Source: a virus
Strand: one strand, 5' to 3'
Length of the DNA: 44,198 nt
IMG/VR virus record: IMGVR_UViG_3300020222_001393
Location: 1-44,198 of that record
The notes under the pieces are model-generated. The model saw only the letters and a program-made list of their open reading frames with translations, ran no database searches and was not told the DNA's origin. Made by a program: the position numbers and the translations under genes. Shown in pieces: positions 32,769 to 40,372 of the stretch (its first letter is position 1; each line of letters starts with the position of its first letter).

Positions 32769-33998
32769 ATGGCAACTGTTAGGAGTGGAATTAATAAAGT
32801 CGGAAATAATTATTACCAATCTATAACTCAAGAAAACTCTGATGGGAGTGTAGGAACTACTTTTTATCGTGTTGATGCTCAAGGAAATAATGGAGTTCCA
32901 ATTTATGACGTTGATAAATCGGCTGGATCGGACGAATTAGTAAAATCTTTTGATCCTAATGCAACCGAAGAAGAACAGAGACTTCTTTCAGATCCAAACT
33001 CACAATTAAGTCAAGTTAGATCTCAACAAGTTATTTCATCGAACCCAAATGCTAATGTTGATCAACAATCATCATTATCACAAGCAGGTGGAGGTAGTGG
33101 AAATCAAGCAACTATCGACGAAAATCAACCTGGAGCCGCTGGAGGATCTACACCCACAGAACCAAACACAGAAGAACAACAACAATCACAAAGTCAAGAT
33201 TTAAGATATCCAGTGGATATGACACCTGCTCAAGATACTATAGTATTCACAGCTGTTGAATATATCCCTCCAGGTTTAAACCCAACAGGAGGTGGAACCG
33301 GAAGAGTTGCTGCCGCACGCAATAGTCAAAGATCCACAAAAGGAACAGTAACATTACCAATACAGTCTCAAATTAGTGATGGTAATATTGTCGGTTGGGA
33401 ACAAGGTTCGCTTGATGAAATAACAAGAAAAGCTTTAAATTTTGCCACTAATGTAGTTAAAGGAACAGTAGGAAACTTTGAAGAAAGTATTTCTAAATCT
33501 ATAACAGAATTTACAAATAAAACGAGTCAAGACTCTATGCTAGCTCTTTTAGCTGAAAAAGTTATTAATATACAAAATTTACAGGGAAGAACTGGGGGAA
33601 TTTTAAATCCAAATATAGAACTTCTTTTTACAGGGCCTGGACTTAGAGAATTTTCTTTCAACATCAAAATGTCACCAAGGAGTAAAAAAGAATCCGTCCA
33701 AGTAAAGTCTATTATAAAATTCTTTAAACAAAATATGGCGCCAAAACGTCAACAAGATAATTTATTTTTAAAAGCTCCTAATACATTTTTGATAAAATAT
33801 CAAGGAGCTGGAGAACAGGGATTGAATAAAATAAAAGAATGTGCTTTGTTAGGATGTTATGTTAATTATACTCCTCAAGGAACATATATGACGTATGAGG
33901 ATGGTACAATGGTTTCATATTTTATGCAACTTTCATTCCGAGAAATTGAACCCGTTTATGATGTGGATTACAAAGATAATCACCCAATCGGATTCTAA
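32769..33998 (+). CDS. 48: Baseplate tail-tube cap protein gp48-like
   Basis: A 409-residue protein. Residues 85-145 form a low-complexity Q/S/G linker; from about residue 150 the chain is a tube-type beta protein (ELLFTGPGLREFSFNIKMSP, IKFFKQNMAPKRQ, CALLGCYVNYTPQGTYMTYE, DGTMVSYFMQLSFREIEPVY). The ending is typical for T4-type gp48. It should cap the hub and start the tail tube. Strong ribosome site GGAGG. gp48 versus gp54 cannot be separated with certainty. Confidence 0.65.
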   Translation: MATVRSGINKVGNNYYQSITQENSDGSVGTTFYRVDAQGNNGVPIYDVDKSAGSDELVKSFDPNATEEEQRLLSDPNSQLSQVRSQQVISSNPNANVDQQSSLSQAGGGSGNQATIDENQPGAAGGSTPTEPNTEEQQQSQSQDLRYPVDMTPAQDTIVFTAVEYIPPGLNPTGGGTGRVAAARNSQRSTKGTVTLPIQSQISDGNIVGWEQGSLDEITRKALNFATNVVKGTVGNFEESISKSITEFTNKTSQDSMLALLAEKVINIQNLQGRTGGILNPNIELLFTGPGLREFSFNIKMSPRSKKESVQVKSIIKFFKQNMAPKRQQDNLFLKAPNTFLIKYQGAGEQGLNKIKECALLGCYVNYTPQGTYMTYEDGTMVSYFMQLSFREIEPVYDVDYKDNHPIGF

Positions 33999-34000
33999 AA

Positions 34001-35023
34001 ATGACAAGACCTTACTTCAGACAAGTTCCTAACTTTGAATACGTCAGCAGAGTTTCTGGGGAACAAAATATTTCGGATTACATTGAGGTAAAGAATCTTT
34101 TCAAAAAAGGAAAGTTAAGAGATGATATTTTTGGAAATTTAAGTTATTTTACTAAGTACAATATTATTGGAGATGAAAGACCAGATAATGTAGCTTATAA
34201 ACTTTATAACGATTCAACTCTTGATTGGGTAGTTCTTCTTTCCAATAACATTCTGAATATTCAGTCAGAATGGCCTATGACTCAAGTGGTGTTTGATCAA
34301 GTAATGCTTGAAAAATATGGTTCTTATGAATCACTTTACTCCAGTATTCACCACTACGAGACTGAAGAAATTAGAGATTCGAAAGGTAGAATAGTCTTGA
34401 GAAGTGGTCTAAGAGTTTCACCAACTTGGAAGACAAATGGTAACTTCGTTGAAATTGTAAATGCTCAGATAGATTCAATTTCTTCTAGAGATGGATCAAT
34501 ACCATCAACAGTAGTTACAGTAGTTCTTGTTAACTCTATTCCTGGATTAGAAGTTGGAGATCAAGTGAACATTAATAATGTTTCCGAAAATCAATACAAT
34601 GGGTCACAAATTGTTGATACCATTTTAACTCAAGAAGGTTCTAATGTAACCTCGTTTACATATGTTCTTCCTTTTACTCCTAATGTTGCCTCTCCGACAA
34701 TGGCATCGCCAAGAAAAGAGGAAGTTCTTTTTGTAATTTCAGAAACATCATCAATTTCAGCAAACTCATACTACTATGAATATTGGGATGCAAGTCTAGG
34801 ATACTCAGTTTATGTTCCATCGACAGAATTTGTGAAGTCAGTTACAAATTTTGAGTACGAAATACAAATCGAAGAAAATAAAAGAAATATATTTACTCTT
34901 AAACCACAGTATTTAAATGTAATCTTTAATGATCTTGATGATATTATGCCATATAAAAAAGGTGGCAGTCAGTATGTGAATGCCACCTTAAAGAGAGGAG
35001 AAAATATTAGACTGTTTGAATAA
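34001..35023 (+). CDS. 53: Baseplate wedge subunit gp53
   Basis: A 340-residue protein beginning TRPYFRQVPNFEYVSRVSGE, with LFKKGKLRDDIFGNLSYFTK, YNIIGDERPDNVAYKLYNDS and LDWVVLLSNNILNIQSEWPM, the conserved N-terminal half of T4 gp53. Residues about 150-260 insert a beta module; the C-terminus FTLKPQYLNVIFNDLDDIM resembles the LysM-like end of gp53. It joins adjacent wedges in the baseplate. Convergent with gp32, with no bases between stops; the end of the coding region includes the gp32 terminator on the other strand. Confidence 0.8.
   Translation: MTRPYFRQVPNFEYVSRVSGEQNISDYIEVKNLFKKGKLRDDIFGNLSYFTKYNIIGDERPDNVAYKLYNDSTLDWVVLLSNNILNIQSEWPMTQVVFDQVMLEKYGSYESLYSSIHHYETEEIRDSKGRIVLRSGLRVSPTWKTNGNFVEIVNAQIDSISSRDGSIPSTVVTVVLVNSIPGLEVGDQVNINNVSENQYNGSQIVDTILTQEGSNVTSFTYVLPFTPNVASPTMASPRKEEVLFVISETSSISANSYYYEYWDASLGYSVYVPSTEFVKSVTNFEYEIQIEENKRNIFTLKPQYLNVIFNDLDDIMPYKKGGSQYVNATLKRGENIRLFE
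34955..34989 (-). terminator. gp32 terminator inside gp53 coding sequence
   Basis: Minus-strand stem (34981-34989 / 34959-34967, AAGGTGGCA arm) with 13-base loop and T-run over 34955-34960. It lies 35 bases beyond the gp32 stop, entirely within the last codons of gp53 on the opposite strand. Confidence 0.8.
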
Positions 35024-35962
35024 TCAGTCTTCAGCCAGTCGTTGGAAATAACTCAGAGCATCATCCTCATCTTCATCAGAAGTCTCGATCTTCGGAAGTG
35101 AAGGTGACTTACTGCGAGCATAAGACTGTTCCAGTTCTGCAATCACACTCTCTTCCTTAGAGGGAGTTTGAGTGTAAGAATCGTACTCATCTTCCTGTTC
35201 TTGAACAGCAGCACGAGCAGACTTCTGACCCAAAACATACTTCAGACGCTTTTCAAGATCTTCATATGACTTGAACTGATCAGGAGCAACAATAGCAGAG
35301 AGAGAATACTCTTTCTTCCATAGTGCTTCCAGAGCATCATCATCATCCAAAAGTGATGAGGGAGAATCAAACTCAGACTTATCGTAGTTCCAGTAACCTT
35401 CAACCTTACGAATCTTCAGACGGAAGTTAGCACCACCCCAGAAGTCAAAAGGATTGATGGGTTCTTCATCTTCAAACTCGGGTTGCATAGCATTCAGGAT
35501 CTTATCAAAGATCTTCTTACCGAACTTGAACAGGAAGACTTTACCTTCGTTCTCAGGATGTGCAGGATCTTTCACAACATAGATGTTGCTGTAATAAGAC
35601 AATTTACGCTTCTGTTTACGAACAGTTTCTTTGTCCTTATCACTACCACTGTTCCACAGTTCACGATTGTGTTCAGACACAGGATCCTTCTGACCAATAG
35701 TAGTCAGAGAGTTCTCAATGTACCAACCACCAGGACCTTGGAAGGCATGTGCATACATCTTAACCCAGGGGAGTTCTTCACCTTCGGGTGCAGGAAGGAA
35801 ACGGATAATGGCAGAACCAACACCAGTCTTATCCATTTCTGGTTTCCAGAAACGTTCGTCTGCTCCACCACTCGAACCAGTGTTCATTTTCTCTACTTCC
35901 TTCACCAGTTTCTCGGTGAGAGAACCCAGTTTGGATTGCTTTTTCAGATTTTCAAAAGACAT
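35024..35962 (-). CDS. 32: Single-stranded DNA-binding protein gp32
   Basis: A 312-residue T4 gp32 homologue. Basic N-terminus (MSFENLKKQSKLGSLTEKLV) for cooperative binding, OB-fold core (IIRFLPAPEGEELPWVKMYA, SYYSNIYVVKDPAHPENEGK, VFLFKFGKKIFDKI, INPFDFWGGANFRLKI) and acidic tail (DEDEDDALSYFQRLAED) for partner proteins. Cysteines of the T4 zinc site are absent; there is no cysteine in the protein. Ribosome site GAGG eight bases from the ATG. Last gene of the 33-59-DUF1825-32 operon. Confidence 0.9.
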   Translation of the reverse strand: MSFENLKKQSKLGSLTEKLVKEVEKMNTGSSGGADERFWKPEMDKTGVGSAIIRFLPAPEGEELPWVKMYAHAFQGPGGWYIENSLTTIGQKDPVSEHNRELWNSGSDKDKETVRKQKRKLSYYSNIYVVKDPAHPENEGKVFLFKFGKKIFDKILNAMQPEFEDEEPINPFDFWGGANFRLKIRKVEGYWNYDKSEFDSPSSLLDDDDALEALWKKEYSLSAIVAPDQFKSYEDLEKRLKYVLGQKSARAAVQEQEDEYDSYTQTPSKEESVIAELEQSYARSKSPSLPKIETSDEDEDDALSYFQRLAED

Positions 35963-36010
35963 TTGTATACCTCGGATTGTTTGGATTTGGCCTTTGTGTA
36001 CCCCACCAGT

Positions 36011-36355
36011 CTACAGGTCGGAACCTGTCTTGTCAATACGTTCCTTCATGGACTCAAGCAGTTGTGTCATGTTGTTAAAGATGACATTCATATCGACATT
36101 ATCAGGGAGTCCCATCATAGATGCAGACTCTTTGATTCTTTCTTTCATCCTGATGGCCTCAGGATCATCGGAAAGTTTCAGACGAGTATAAAGAATCTGT
36201 TGTTTATTCAACAGTTTCTCTAGAAGAGCAACATGAAATAACTTTTCCTCTTTATTCATACGAGGAAATTCAAATACATTTCTGTATACATCTTCTTGTA
36301 ATGCTGAGATTTCAGCCATCTCTGCACGAACAAGATCGGAATCAAAAAAACTCAT
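36011..36355 (-). CDS. DUF1825 family protein
   Basis: A 114-residue all-helical protein, MSFFDSDLVRAEMAEISALQ then MNKEEKLFHVALLEKLLNKQ, LYTRLKLSDDPEAIRMKERI and NMTQLLESMKERID. This is the DUF1825 family (PF08855), known from cyanobacteria and cyanophages, of unknown function. A cyanobacterial origin is plausible. It overlaps gp59 by four bases and sits between gp59 and gp32, so a replication or recombination partner role is suggested by context. Confidence 0.8.
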   Translation of the reverse strand: MSFFDSDLVRAEMAEISALQEDVYRNVFEFPRMNKEEKLFHVALLEKLLNKQQILYTRLKLSDDPEAIRMKERIKESASMMGLPDNVDMNVIFNNMTQLLESMKERIDKTGSDL

Positions 36356-36942
36356 GTTCCTCCAACAATTTGATTGAGTATCTTTTTATAATGGAATACA
36401 TCTATATGTAGGAACGGAGAGTACTTCTTTATTTTTAGACTGACGGTTTCCCACACAGGGTCCTTTAGTTTCTTATCAAAGTTTTTCCCGAACAGGAATA
36501 TCTTATCGTATATGACCAGTGTTTCCAGGCTAATATTACCTACCAGGAACATTTTTAAAAGGGGTGGATGTCCCTTTGAACAGTCAAATATTTCTTCAAA
36601 CTTATTTTCAAATAGTTGTTGAGACTCTTCCTTAAACAAATAGGATAGAGATTGTATTCTTTTTTGCCAAGACCTATATCTCGATTCACCTTCCTTGATC
36701 ATCTCTCCAATCCATACAGTCTGAGGATCAGTACAACTTACAAAGTTTGCTACAAAGAAATCTATCACTTCGTTATCTTCTTTCTGACGTGATAGTTTCT
36801 CGAACCAATATCGATCCTTCCTCTTATAAAAGGATTGAAGAGATGCTCGACTTTTACCTTGATACTTGTGATAATCGTAAGAGTCTTTCGTAAAGTGACT
36901 CTTCAGGGCAAGGTAAGTCTTATAAGTATCAAAAGGCACCAT
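36352..36942 (-). CDS. 59: DNA helicase loader gp59
   Basis: A 196-residue, mostly helical basic protein: VPFDTYKTYLALKSHFTKDS, YDYHKYQGKSRASLQSFYKR and DRYWFEKLSRQKEDNEVIDF. This start is diagnostic for T4 gp59, which places the gp41 helicase on gp32-coated forks. T4 gp59 has 217 residues. Its position between gp33 and gp32 is conserved with T4. No ribosome site is visible; an A/T-rich inverted repeat (36972-36986, GGGAAAA / TTTTCCC) lies in the 56-base gap before the ATG. Confidence 0.85.
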   Translation of the reverse strand: MVPFDTYKTYLALKSHFTKDSYDYHKYQGKSRASLQSFYKRKDRYWFEKLSRQKEDNEVIDFFVANFVSCTDPQTVWIGEMIKEGESRYRSWQKRIQSLSYLFKEESQQLFENKFEEIFDCSKGHPPLLKMFLVGNISLETLVIYDKIFLFGKNFDKKLKDPVWETVSLKIKKYSPFLHIDVFHYKKILNQIVGGT

Positions 36943-36998
36943 TCAAAAAAAGTAATATAGGGATTTTTACCGGGAAAATTTTTCCCCCTAAAATGGAA

Positions 36999-37256
36999 TT
37001 AAAAGACCAATCTGGCTCGGGAGGTCTTCTTAAGGAAGTTCAACTCCATAGCCTCATACTTAATCTTTTCCTTTAGTGGTTTGGAAATAAGTTTCGGAAC
37101 AGACTCAACATCGATACTATTCTTCTCACAAAAGTGAACGATAGCATCAATATAACTCATATCCTCATTATGTTGTACAAGATTCTCGATCTCTTGGGCA
37201 AATCGAGAAGGACAGAAAAACTTATTCTCTAGTGCTTTTTCTAATTCATTCTCCAT
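36999..37256 (-). CDS. 33: Late transcription co-activator gp33
   Basis: 85 residues from the ATG at 37256: MENELEKALENKFFCPSRFA, MSYIDAIVHFCEKNSIDVES, VPKLISKPLKEKIKYEAMEL and NFLKKTSRARLVF. The YIDAIVxFCExNxIDxESVPKLI block resembles sigma region-2-like/gp33 proteins of T4-like phages; gp33 couples RNA polymerase to the sliding clamp at late promoters. An earlier ATG at 37280 is in frame but has no better ribosome site. First gene of the replication operon behind the promoter at 37303-37330. Confidence 0.75.
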   Translation of the reverse strand: MENELEKALENKFFCPSRFAQEIENLVQHNEDMSYIDAIVHFCEKNSIDVESVPKLISKPLKEKIKYEAMELNFLKKTSRARLVF

Positions 37257-37302
37257 TTGACCTAACACAGTGATGTACAATCTTTTTCCTCAACTTTTGT
37301 TC

Positions 37303-37330
37303 ATTCTAACACATAAAAATAAAAAGTCAA
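37303..37330 (-). promoter_or_regulatory. Sigma70-like promoter of the gp33-gp59-gp32 operon
   Basis: Minus-strand TTGACT (37325-37330), 16-base spacer, TAGAAT (37303-37308). The TGA stop of the exonuclease gene is part of the -35 box. Confidence 0.65.
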
Positions 37331-38001
37331 GAAACCTGTTCAAGTTTATCGTTGACAAATTTCTTGATGTATTGTGTAAGTAGTCTAATATATTTTGATT
37401 TATCGTATTCTTCGTAGACCTCTACTTCTCCGTTCTCACAAGTCATAATGATCACAAACTTCTTAACTGAGATTCCAGTGAGTTCATGAAGCATACACGC
37501 ATATGCACAACACTGAACGAAGTATCCATCAATCCACTCTCGTGGTTTTGGTTGTTTAGAAGTTTTAAAATCGATGATGGCAAGTTCACCATCAAATTCT
37601 GCAATACAATCTACAGTTCCAGCCACACCCAAGTATTGACTATAAAGTGAACCTTCAAGGGTGTAGATATTATTTATACGATTGAGTGCAGGTTTTGCAA
37701 TCTTAAAGAGATGTTCTGAAATAGGTTGAACATCGGATAGATTCCGATTATGCAGATAATCTTCGACGAGTGTATGAAGATCTGTTCCCCGACTAGTCGC
37801 TTTTCTTGTGATTTTGTTTGCTTCTTCTTCACCAACTTTAGCTCTCCAAAAAGCAAACTTATCCTTATTAAAGTGACTAATAATAGAGGTGATGGAAACA
37901 AACTTTTGGAGTTCTTCTAAAGTTGGAACTTTATAATAACGAACTCCATCAATCATCTCCCTCTCAAGTTGAGGGAGATCCAATTCAACATGATTAAACA
38001 T
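37327..38001 (-). CDS. PD-(D/E)XK exonuclease, MGME1/RecB-like
   Basis: A 224-residue nuclease. H76 in RGTDLHTLVEDYL, D131 in GVAGTVDCIAEF, D144 and K146 in LAIIDFKTSK, and Q163 in YFVQCCAYA form the RecB-type active site of the PD-(D/E)XK superfamily, closest in plan to mitochondrial genome maintenance exonuclease. Likely processes single-stranded or flap DNA in phage replication or host DNA degradation. One-base overlap with phoH upstream. Confidence 0.85.
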   Translation of the reverse strand: MFNHVELDLPQLEREMIDGVRYYKVPTLEELQKFVSITSIISHFNKDKFAFWRAKVGEEEANKITRKATSRGTDLHTLVEDYLHNRNLSDVQPISEHLFKIAKPALNRINNIYTLEGSLYSQYLGVAGTVDCIAEFDGELAIIDFKTSKQPKPREWIDGYFVQCCAYACMLHELTGISVKKFVIIMTCENGEVEVYEEYDKSKYIRLLTQYIKKFVNDKLEQVS

Positions 38002-38750
38002 TACAATCCAAGTTCCATCTTAGCAATAATATATTCCTTACAAAGTCCAGAACGAACAATATCCTCTGCACCAAACTCAATGATATCAAAAGAAGGCATG
38101 TTTTGAAGAATTCTCATGAAGTCTACAATACCATTCTTTTCGTTAGTCTTCACAAGATCCGATTGAGTCGCATCACCACAGAACATAATCTTAGAGTTCT
38201 CACCTACACGAGTAATGATACTATCAAGTTCATGAAAGTTCAAATTCTGGAATTCATCAACGATGATGATTGCATTATCCAGAGTAGTTCCCCGAATAAA
38301 AGAAGTACTCCAGAAACTAATTGTACCTTGAGTCTTAAGATTTCCATAAAGCATTTCAAATGCAGAGTCATCAGGCATCTCAAACATGTACTTCACCATG
38401 TTCTTATAAGGAATCTGATAAAGACTCGATTTGTCCTCATGATCTCCAGGTAAGAATCCAATCTCACGAGTAGCTACAAGAGAACGGACAAGATAGATTT
38501 TCTCATAAGGAGTCTTTTCACTCAGAACATCTCTCAAAGCATTGTAGAGTGTAATGAATGTCTTACCAGTACCAGCAGCTCCATAAGCTACAAGATTTTG
38601 TTCTAGATTATAACGATCATATAACTTCTCCTGATTGTCAGTCAGAGGCTCAATCGTCTTCATGATATCAAGATTGATTGGCTTCTTGCGTTTCATCTGT
38701 CTGTTGCTCATTCCAAAAGGTACAGGATTCAGTGATCTTTTACGTGCCAT
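38001..38750 (-). CDS. phoH: PhoH-like P-loop ATPase
   Basis: A 249-residue PhoH-family ATPase. Walker A GAAGTGKT at 57-64, Walker B IIIVDEFQN at 161-169, and the motif IMFCGDATQSDLV. Very common in T4-like cyanophages, sometimes linked to host phosphate status; the biochemical role in phages is unsettled. No pho-box-like repeat is obvious upstream. Tight coupling with the exonuclease suggests DNA or RNA metabolism. Confidence 0.9.
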   Translation of the reverse strand: MARKRSLNPVPFGMSNRQMKRKKPINLDIMKTIEPLTDNQEKLYDRYNLEQNLVAYGAAGTGKTFITLYNALRDVLSEKTPYEKIYLVRSLVATREIGFLPGDHEDKSSLYQIPYKNMVKYMFEMPDDSAFEMLYGNLKTQGTISFWSTSFIRGTTLDNAIIIVDEFQNLNFHELDSIITRVGENSKIMFCGDATQSDLVKTNEKNGIVDFMRILQNMPSFDIIEFGAEDIVRSGLCKEYIIAKMELGL

Positions 38751-38753
38751 AAA

Positions 38754-38999
38754 TCAACTAAATGGTTTTACTGTTGCGCCAGGCATTTTTGAAGCTTTAC
38801 GAAGAACTTCATTCCATCCTGGATTTTTCTTAACAAGTTTTTCTTGCCATTCACCTACCTCACCAACTCCAGCACATCCCTGAGACCAATCTTTATCCCA
38901 ATCTGGATTATCTTTTCTCCACTGCTCATAGACAGCAACTGTCATGACAAGTTCTTGAGTCTCACCTGTCTTTAAATTTTTAACTGGATATACTGGCAT
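38754..38999 (-). CDS. Small conserved cyanophage protein (81 aa), FmdB-like start
   Basis: ATG at 38999 chosen because a late promoter lies 22 bases upstream and the longer frame would overlap thyX entirely. MPVYPVKNLKTGETQELVMT then VAVYEQWRKDNPDWDKDWSQ and a KKNPGWNEVLRKASKMPGAT end. The start resembles FmdB-type small proteins that carry a zinc ribbon, but the cysteine pairs are missing (one cysteine only). Function unknown; three bases before phoH. Confidence 0.7.
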   Translation of the reverse strand: MPVYPVKNLKTGETQELVMTVAVYEQWRKDNPDWDKDWSQGCAGVGEVGEWQEKLVKKNPGWNEVLRKASKMPGATVKPFS

Positions 39000-39021
39000 A
39001 GTTAAGAATAATGTATAGGGA

Positions 39022-39029
39022 TATTTATT
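39022..39029 (-). promoter_or_regulatory. T4-type late promoter AATAAATA
   Basis: Minus-strand box 22 bases upstream of the ATG at 38999, overlapping the thyX stop at 39025. Confidence 0.65.
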
Positions 39030-39744
39030 CGATAGTAATAGATGGCGCATCATTACACTCAGAGCATCCTTCACGAGTCCAACCAAGTGCTTCAGATACA
39101 GCAGGGAATTGACAAGTAAAGATGCAACGAACAAGTTCTGCAATTTCCATGTGTTCCTTTTGTGTTCCATGCGAAGAACGAAGATCAATATAATGTACCC
39201 ATGACCTTACTGAACCGGTCATGTAGAGTCTTGTGGGGGTTGCCAAGGGGAGTACAAACCTTGCACACTCCTTTGCCACACCTTTCTCCAGAAGACGGTT
39301 ATAGAGTCTCAGACCATGCTCAAAATGAATACGAATGTCTTCAGTCAGAGTCAGTTTCAAATAATCAGGAATATCATCAATTGAGTTCTGACGATTCTTA
39401 TCATCCTGACGACGAAGTTCGGGAAGAGGAATGGTCTTATTCAGAAGATTCGTATCAGCATATCGTTGTGAAAACTCTTGATATGTGAAGGACCTATGAC
39501 GCAAAATCTGAGCGGCAATTCCACGAGTAGTATTAATCTCTACAGTCATCGTTGCTTGCTCAAAGATACTCCAGTGTTGATGTTGAATACAATACTTGAG
39601 CAATCCAGAGAACTTTTCATTCTCTTGATTTGCAGGATTACTCACTCGTGCACAGTAAGCCATATGCTTTTCTGCATCTGGAGTAACACTAATGAGTTTT
39701 ACTTCTGGTTTCATAAACTCAAATTCTGTTTTTTCAATAGTCAT
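39025..39744 (-). CDS. thyX: Flavin-dependent thymidylate synthase ThyX
   Basis: A 239-residue enzyme converting dUMP to dTMP with methylenetetrahydrofolate, FAD and NADPH. The ThyX motif RHRx7S is present as RHRSFTYQEFSQRY (R82-H83-R84, S92). Further family features are HWSIFEQATMTVEI and ARFVLPLATPTRLYMTGSVR, and W-x-HYIDLRSSHGTQKEHMEI. Gives the phage an independent thymidine supply. The ATG overlaps the preceding gene by 11 bases; transcription should come from the sigma70 promoter at 39927-39955. Confidence 0.95.
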   Translation of the reverse strand: MTIEKTEFEFMKPEVKLISVTPDAEKHMAYCARVSNPANQENEKFSGLLKYCIQHQHWSIFEQATMTVEINTTRGIAAQILRHRSFTYQEFSQRYADTNLLNKTIPLPELRRQDDKNRQNSIDDIPDYLKLTLTEDIRIHFEHGLRLYNRLLEKGVAKECARFVLPLATPTRLYMTGSVRSWVHYIDLRSSHGTQKEHMEIAELVRCIFTCQFPAVSEALGWTREGCSECNDAPSITIE

Positions 39745-39904
39745 CTAAATCACTATCCTCAAAGATTTCATCGTAGTCAGCAAGATGAGGAGCAACTTCC
39801 TCATAGTTTAGGTAAGAACCTGTATCAGAATACACTTCCGACTTCAAACAGTCAACAAGAGATTCTAAGTTCCTTATGATTAACTTAAGCTTTTCTTTGT
39901 CCAT
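39734..39904 (-). CDS. Small acidic protein before thyX (56 aa)
   Basis: ATG at 39904 with GAGG ribosome site. MDKEKLKLIIRNLESLVDCL then YLNYEEVAPHLADYDEIFED: a helix followed by a strongly acidic tail. A longer frame to 39955 would begin within the terminator and promoter region and is not preferred. It lies directly behind a consensus sigma70 promoter. No known family; acidic small early proteins are often inhibitors of host proteins, but that is only a thought. Confidence 0.65.
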   Translation of the reverse strand: MDKEKLKLIIRNLESLVDCLKSEVYSDTGSYLNYEEVAPHLADYDEIFEDSDLDDY

Positions 39905-39926
39905 CTCATTGAACCTCAACAAAGGT

Positions 39927-39955
39927 ATTATAGTTAAAAAAAAGAGGGGTGTCAA
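39927..39955 (-). promoter_or_regulatory. Perfect consensus sigma70 promoter (thyX operon)
   Basis: Minus-strand TTGACA (39950-39955), 17 bases, TATAAT (39927-39932). The -35 hexamer occupies the loop of the preceding terminator and includes the TGA stop of the 51-residue gene. Confidence 0.85.
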
Positions 39956-39963
39956 GACCCCTC
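39936..39963 (-). terminator. Rho-independent terminator of the microprotein operon
   Basis: Minus-strand stem GAGGGGT / ACCCCTC (39957-39963 / 39944-39950), loop of six, then eight T. The last codons of the 51-residue gene run through the stem. Confidence 0.9.
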
Positions 39964-40107
39964 CGACTTAAATATTCTTTCAAACCATTCCACCAGATGA
40001 ACTTGATAACAAGACCAATAACGACACCCACGATATGTTAAAAGATAACAAGCAGGTGGTCTATTGTCCCTATCCATATCATCATGATGGTAATGGTAAT
40101 GTTGCAT
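39952..40107 (-). CDS. Microprotein 3 with YRG motif (51 aa)
   Basis: ATG at 40107 overlaps the preceding stop (TGATG). Reads MQHYHYHHDDMDRDNRPPAC, YLLTYRGCRYWSCYQVHLVE and WFERIFKSEGS. The LTYRGxxY core is the hallmark of the cyanobacterial DUF4278 family. The N-terminus is rich in histidine and aspartate, a possible metal-binding stretch. No own ribosome site, so coupled translation. It ends inside the terminator. Function inferred only through the motif: small regulators such as PirA. Confidence 0.6.
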   Translation of the reverse strand: MQHYHYHHDDMDRDNRPPACYLLTYRGCRYWSCYQVHLVEWFERIFKSEGS

Positions 40108-40205
40108 CACTTCTTACCAACAAGTTGTGCAATAGATGCTTGGTGACGACGAGTTTCTTTTTGCTTTTGTTCTTTAATCAGTTGAAGTACATTAAGTTTC
40201 TTCAT
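40107..40205 (-). CDS. Microprotein 2, basic (32 aa)
   Basis: ATG at 40205 overlaps the TGA of microprotein 1 by four bases and has a perfect AAGGAGG ribosome site seven bases upstream, which argues that it is translated. Reads MKKLNVLQLIKEQKQKETRR and HQASIAQLVGKK: a basic amphipathic helix. No relatives known to me. Confidence 0.6.
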   Translation of the reverse strand: MKKLNVLQLIKEQKQKETRRHQASIAQLVGKK

Positions 40206-40339
40206 TTGTGACCCTCCTTTACAAACTTAACACCACGATAGGTTTCGTTGTATTGTTGGGGTTGCTGCATCATCTGTTGTTGATATGCGATACGCTTTTC
40301 GGTATCATACTCAACACCACGATAAACTAATTTAGACAT
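40202..40339 (-). CDS. Microprotein 1, DUF4278/PirA-like with two YRGV motifs (45 aa)
   Basis: ATG at 40339 with GGAGG eight bases upstream. Reads MSKLVYRGVEYDTEKRIAYQ then a Q-rich linker and YNETYRGVKFVKEGHK. YRGV motifs near both ends are the plan of DUF4278 proteins, including PirA, a small cyanobacterial protein that binds the nitrogen regulator PII. It is the first gene downstream of a glutamine-riboswitch-like leader, exactly where Downstream-peptide RNAs of cyanobacteria and marine phages have short peptides. A role in host nitrogen control is inferred. Confidence 0.75.
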   Translation of the reverse strand: MSKLVYRGVEYDTEKRIAYQQQMMQQPQQYNETYRGVKFVKEGHK

Positions 40340-40372
40340 TGGGGTTTCCTCCAGAATGAGAGTTTTAATTCC

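Noticed and set aside
35483-36223. Long plus-strand open frame (246 codons) opposite gp32 and the DUF1825 gene
   Set aside because: Antisense to two well-recognised genes; cysteine-, phenylalanine- and leucine-rich translation with no motif and no ribosome site.
36965-36990. Inverted repeat GGGAAAA/TTTTCCC between gp33 and gp59 as terminator
   Set aside because: No T-run follows and it would split an operon conserved with T4; kept only as a note in the gp59 entry.
37671-37678. TATAAATA box inside the exonuclease gene
   Set aside because: Exact match to a late box but no gene start at suitable distance; probably chance in AT-rich DNA.
39905-39955. Longer start of the gene before thyX
   Set aside because: Would start in the terminator/promoter composite; RNA begun at TATAAT could not include it.
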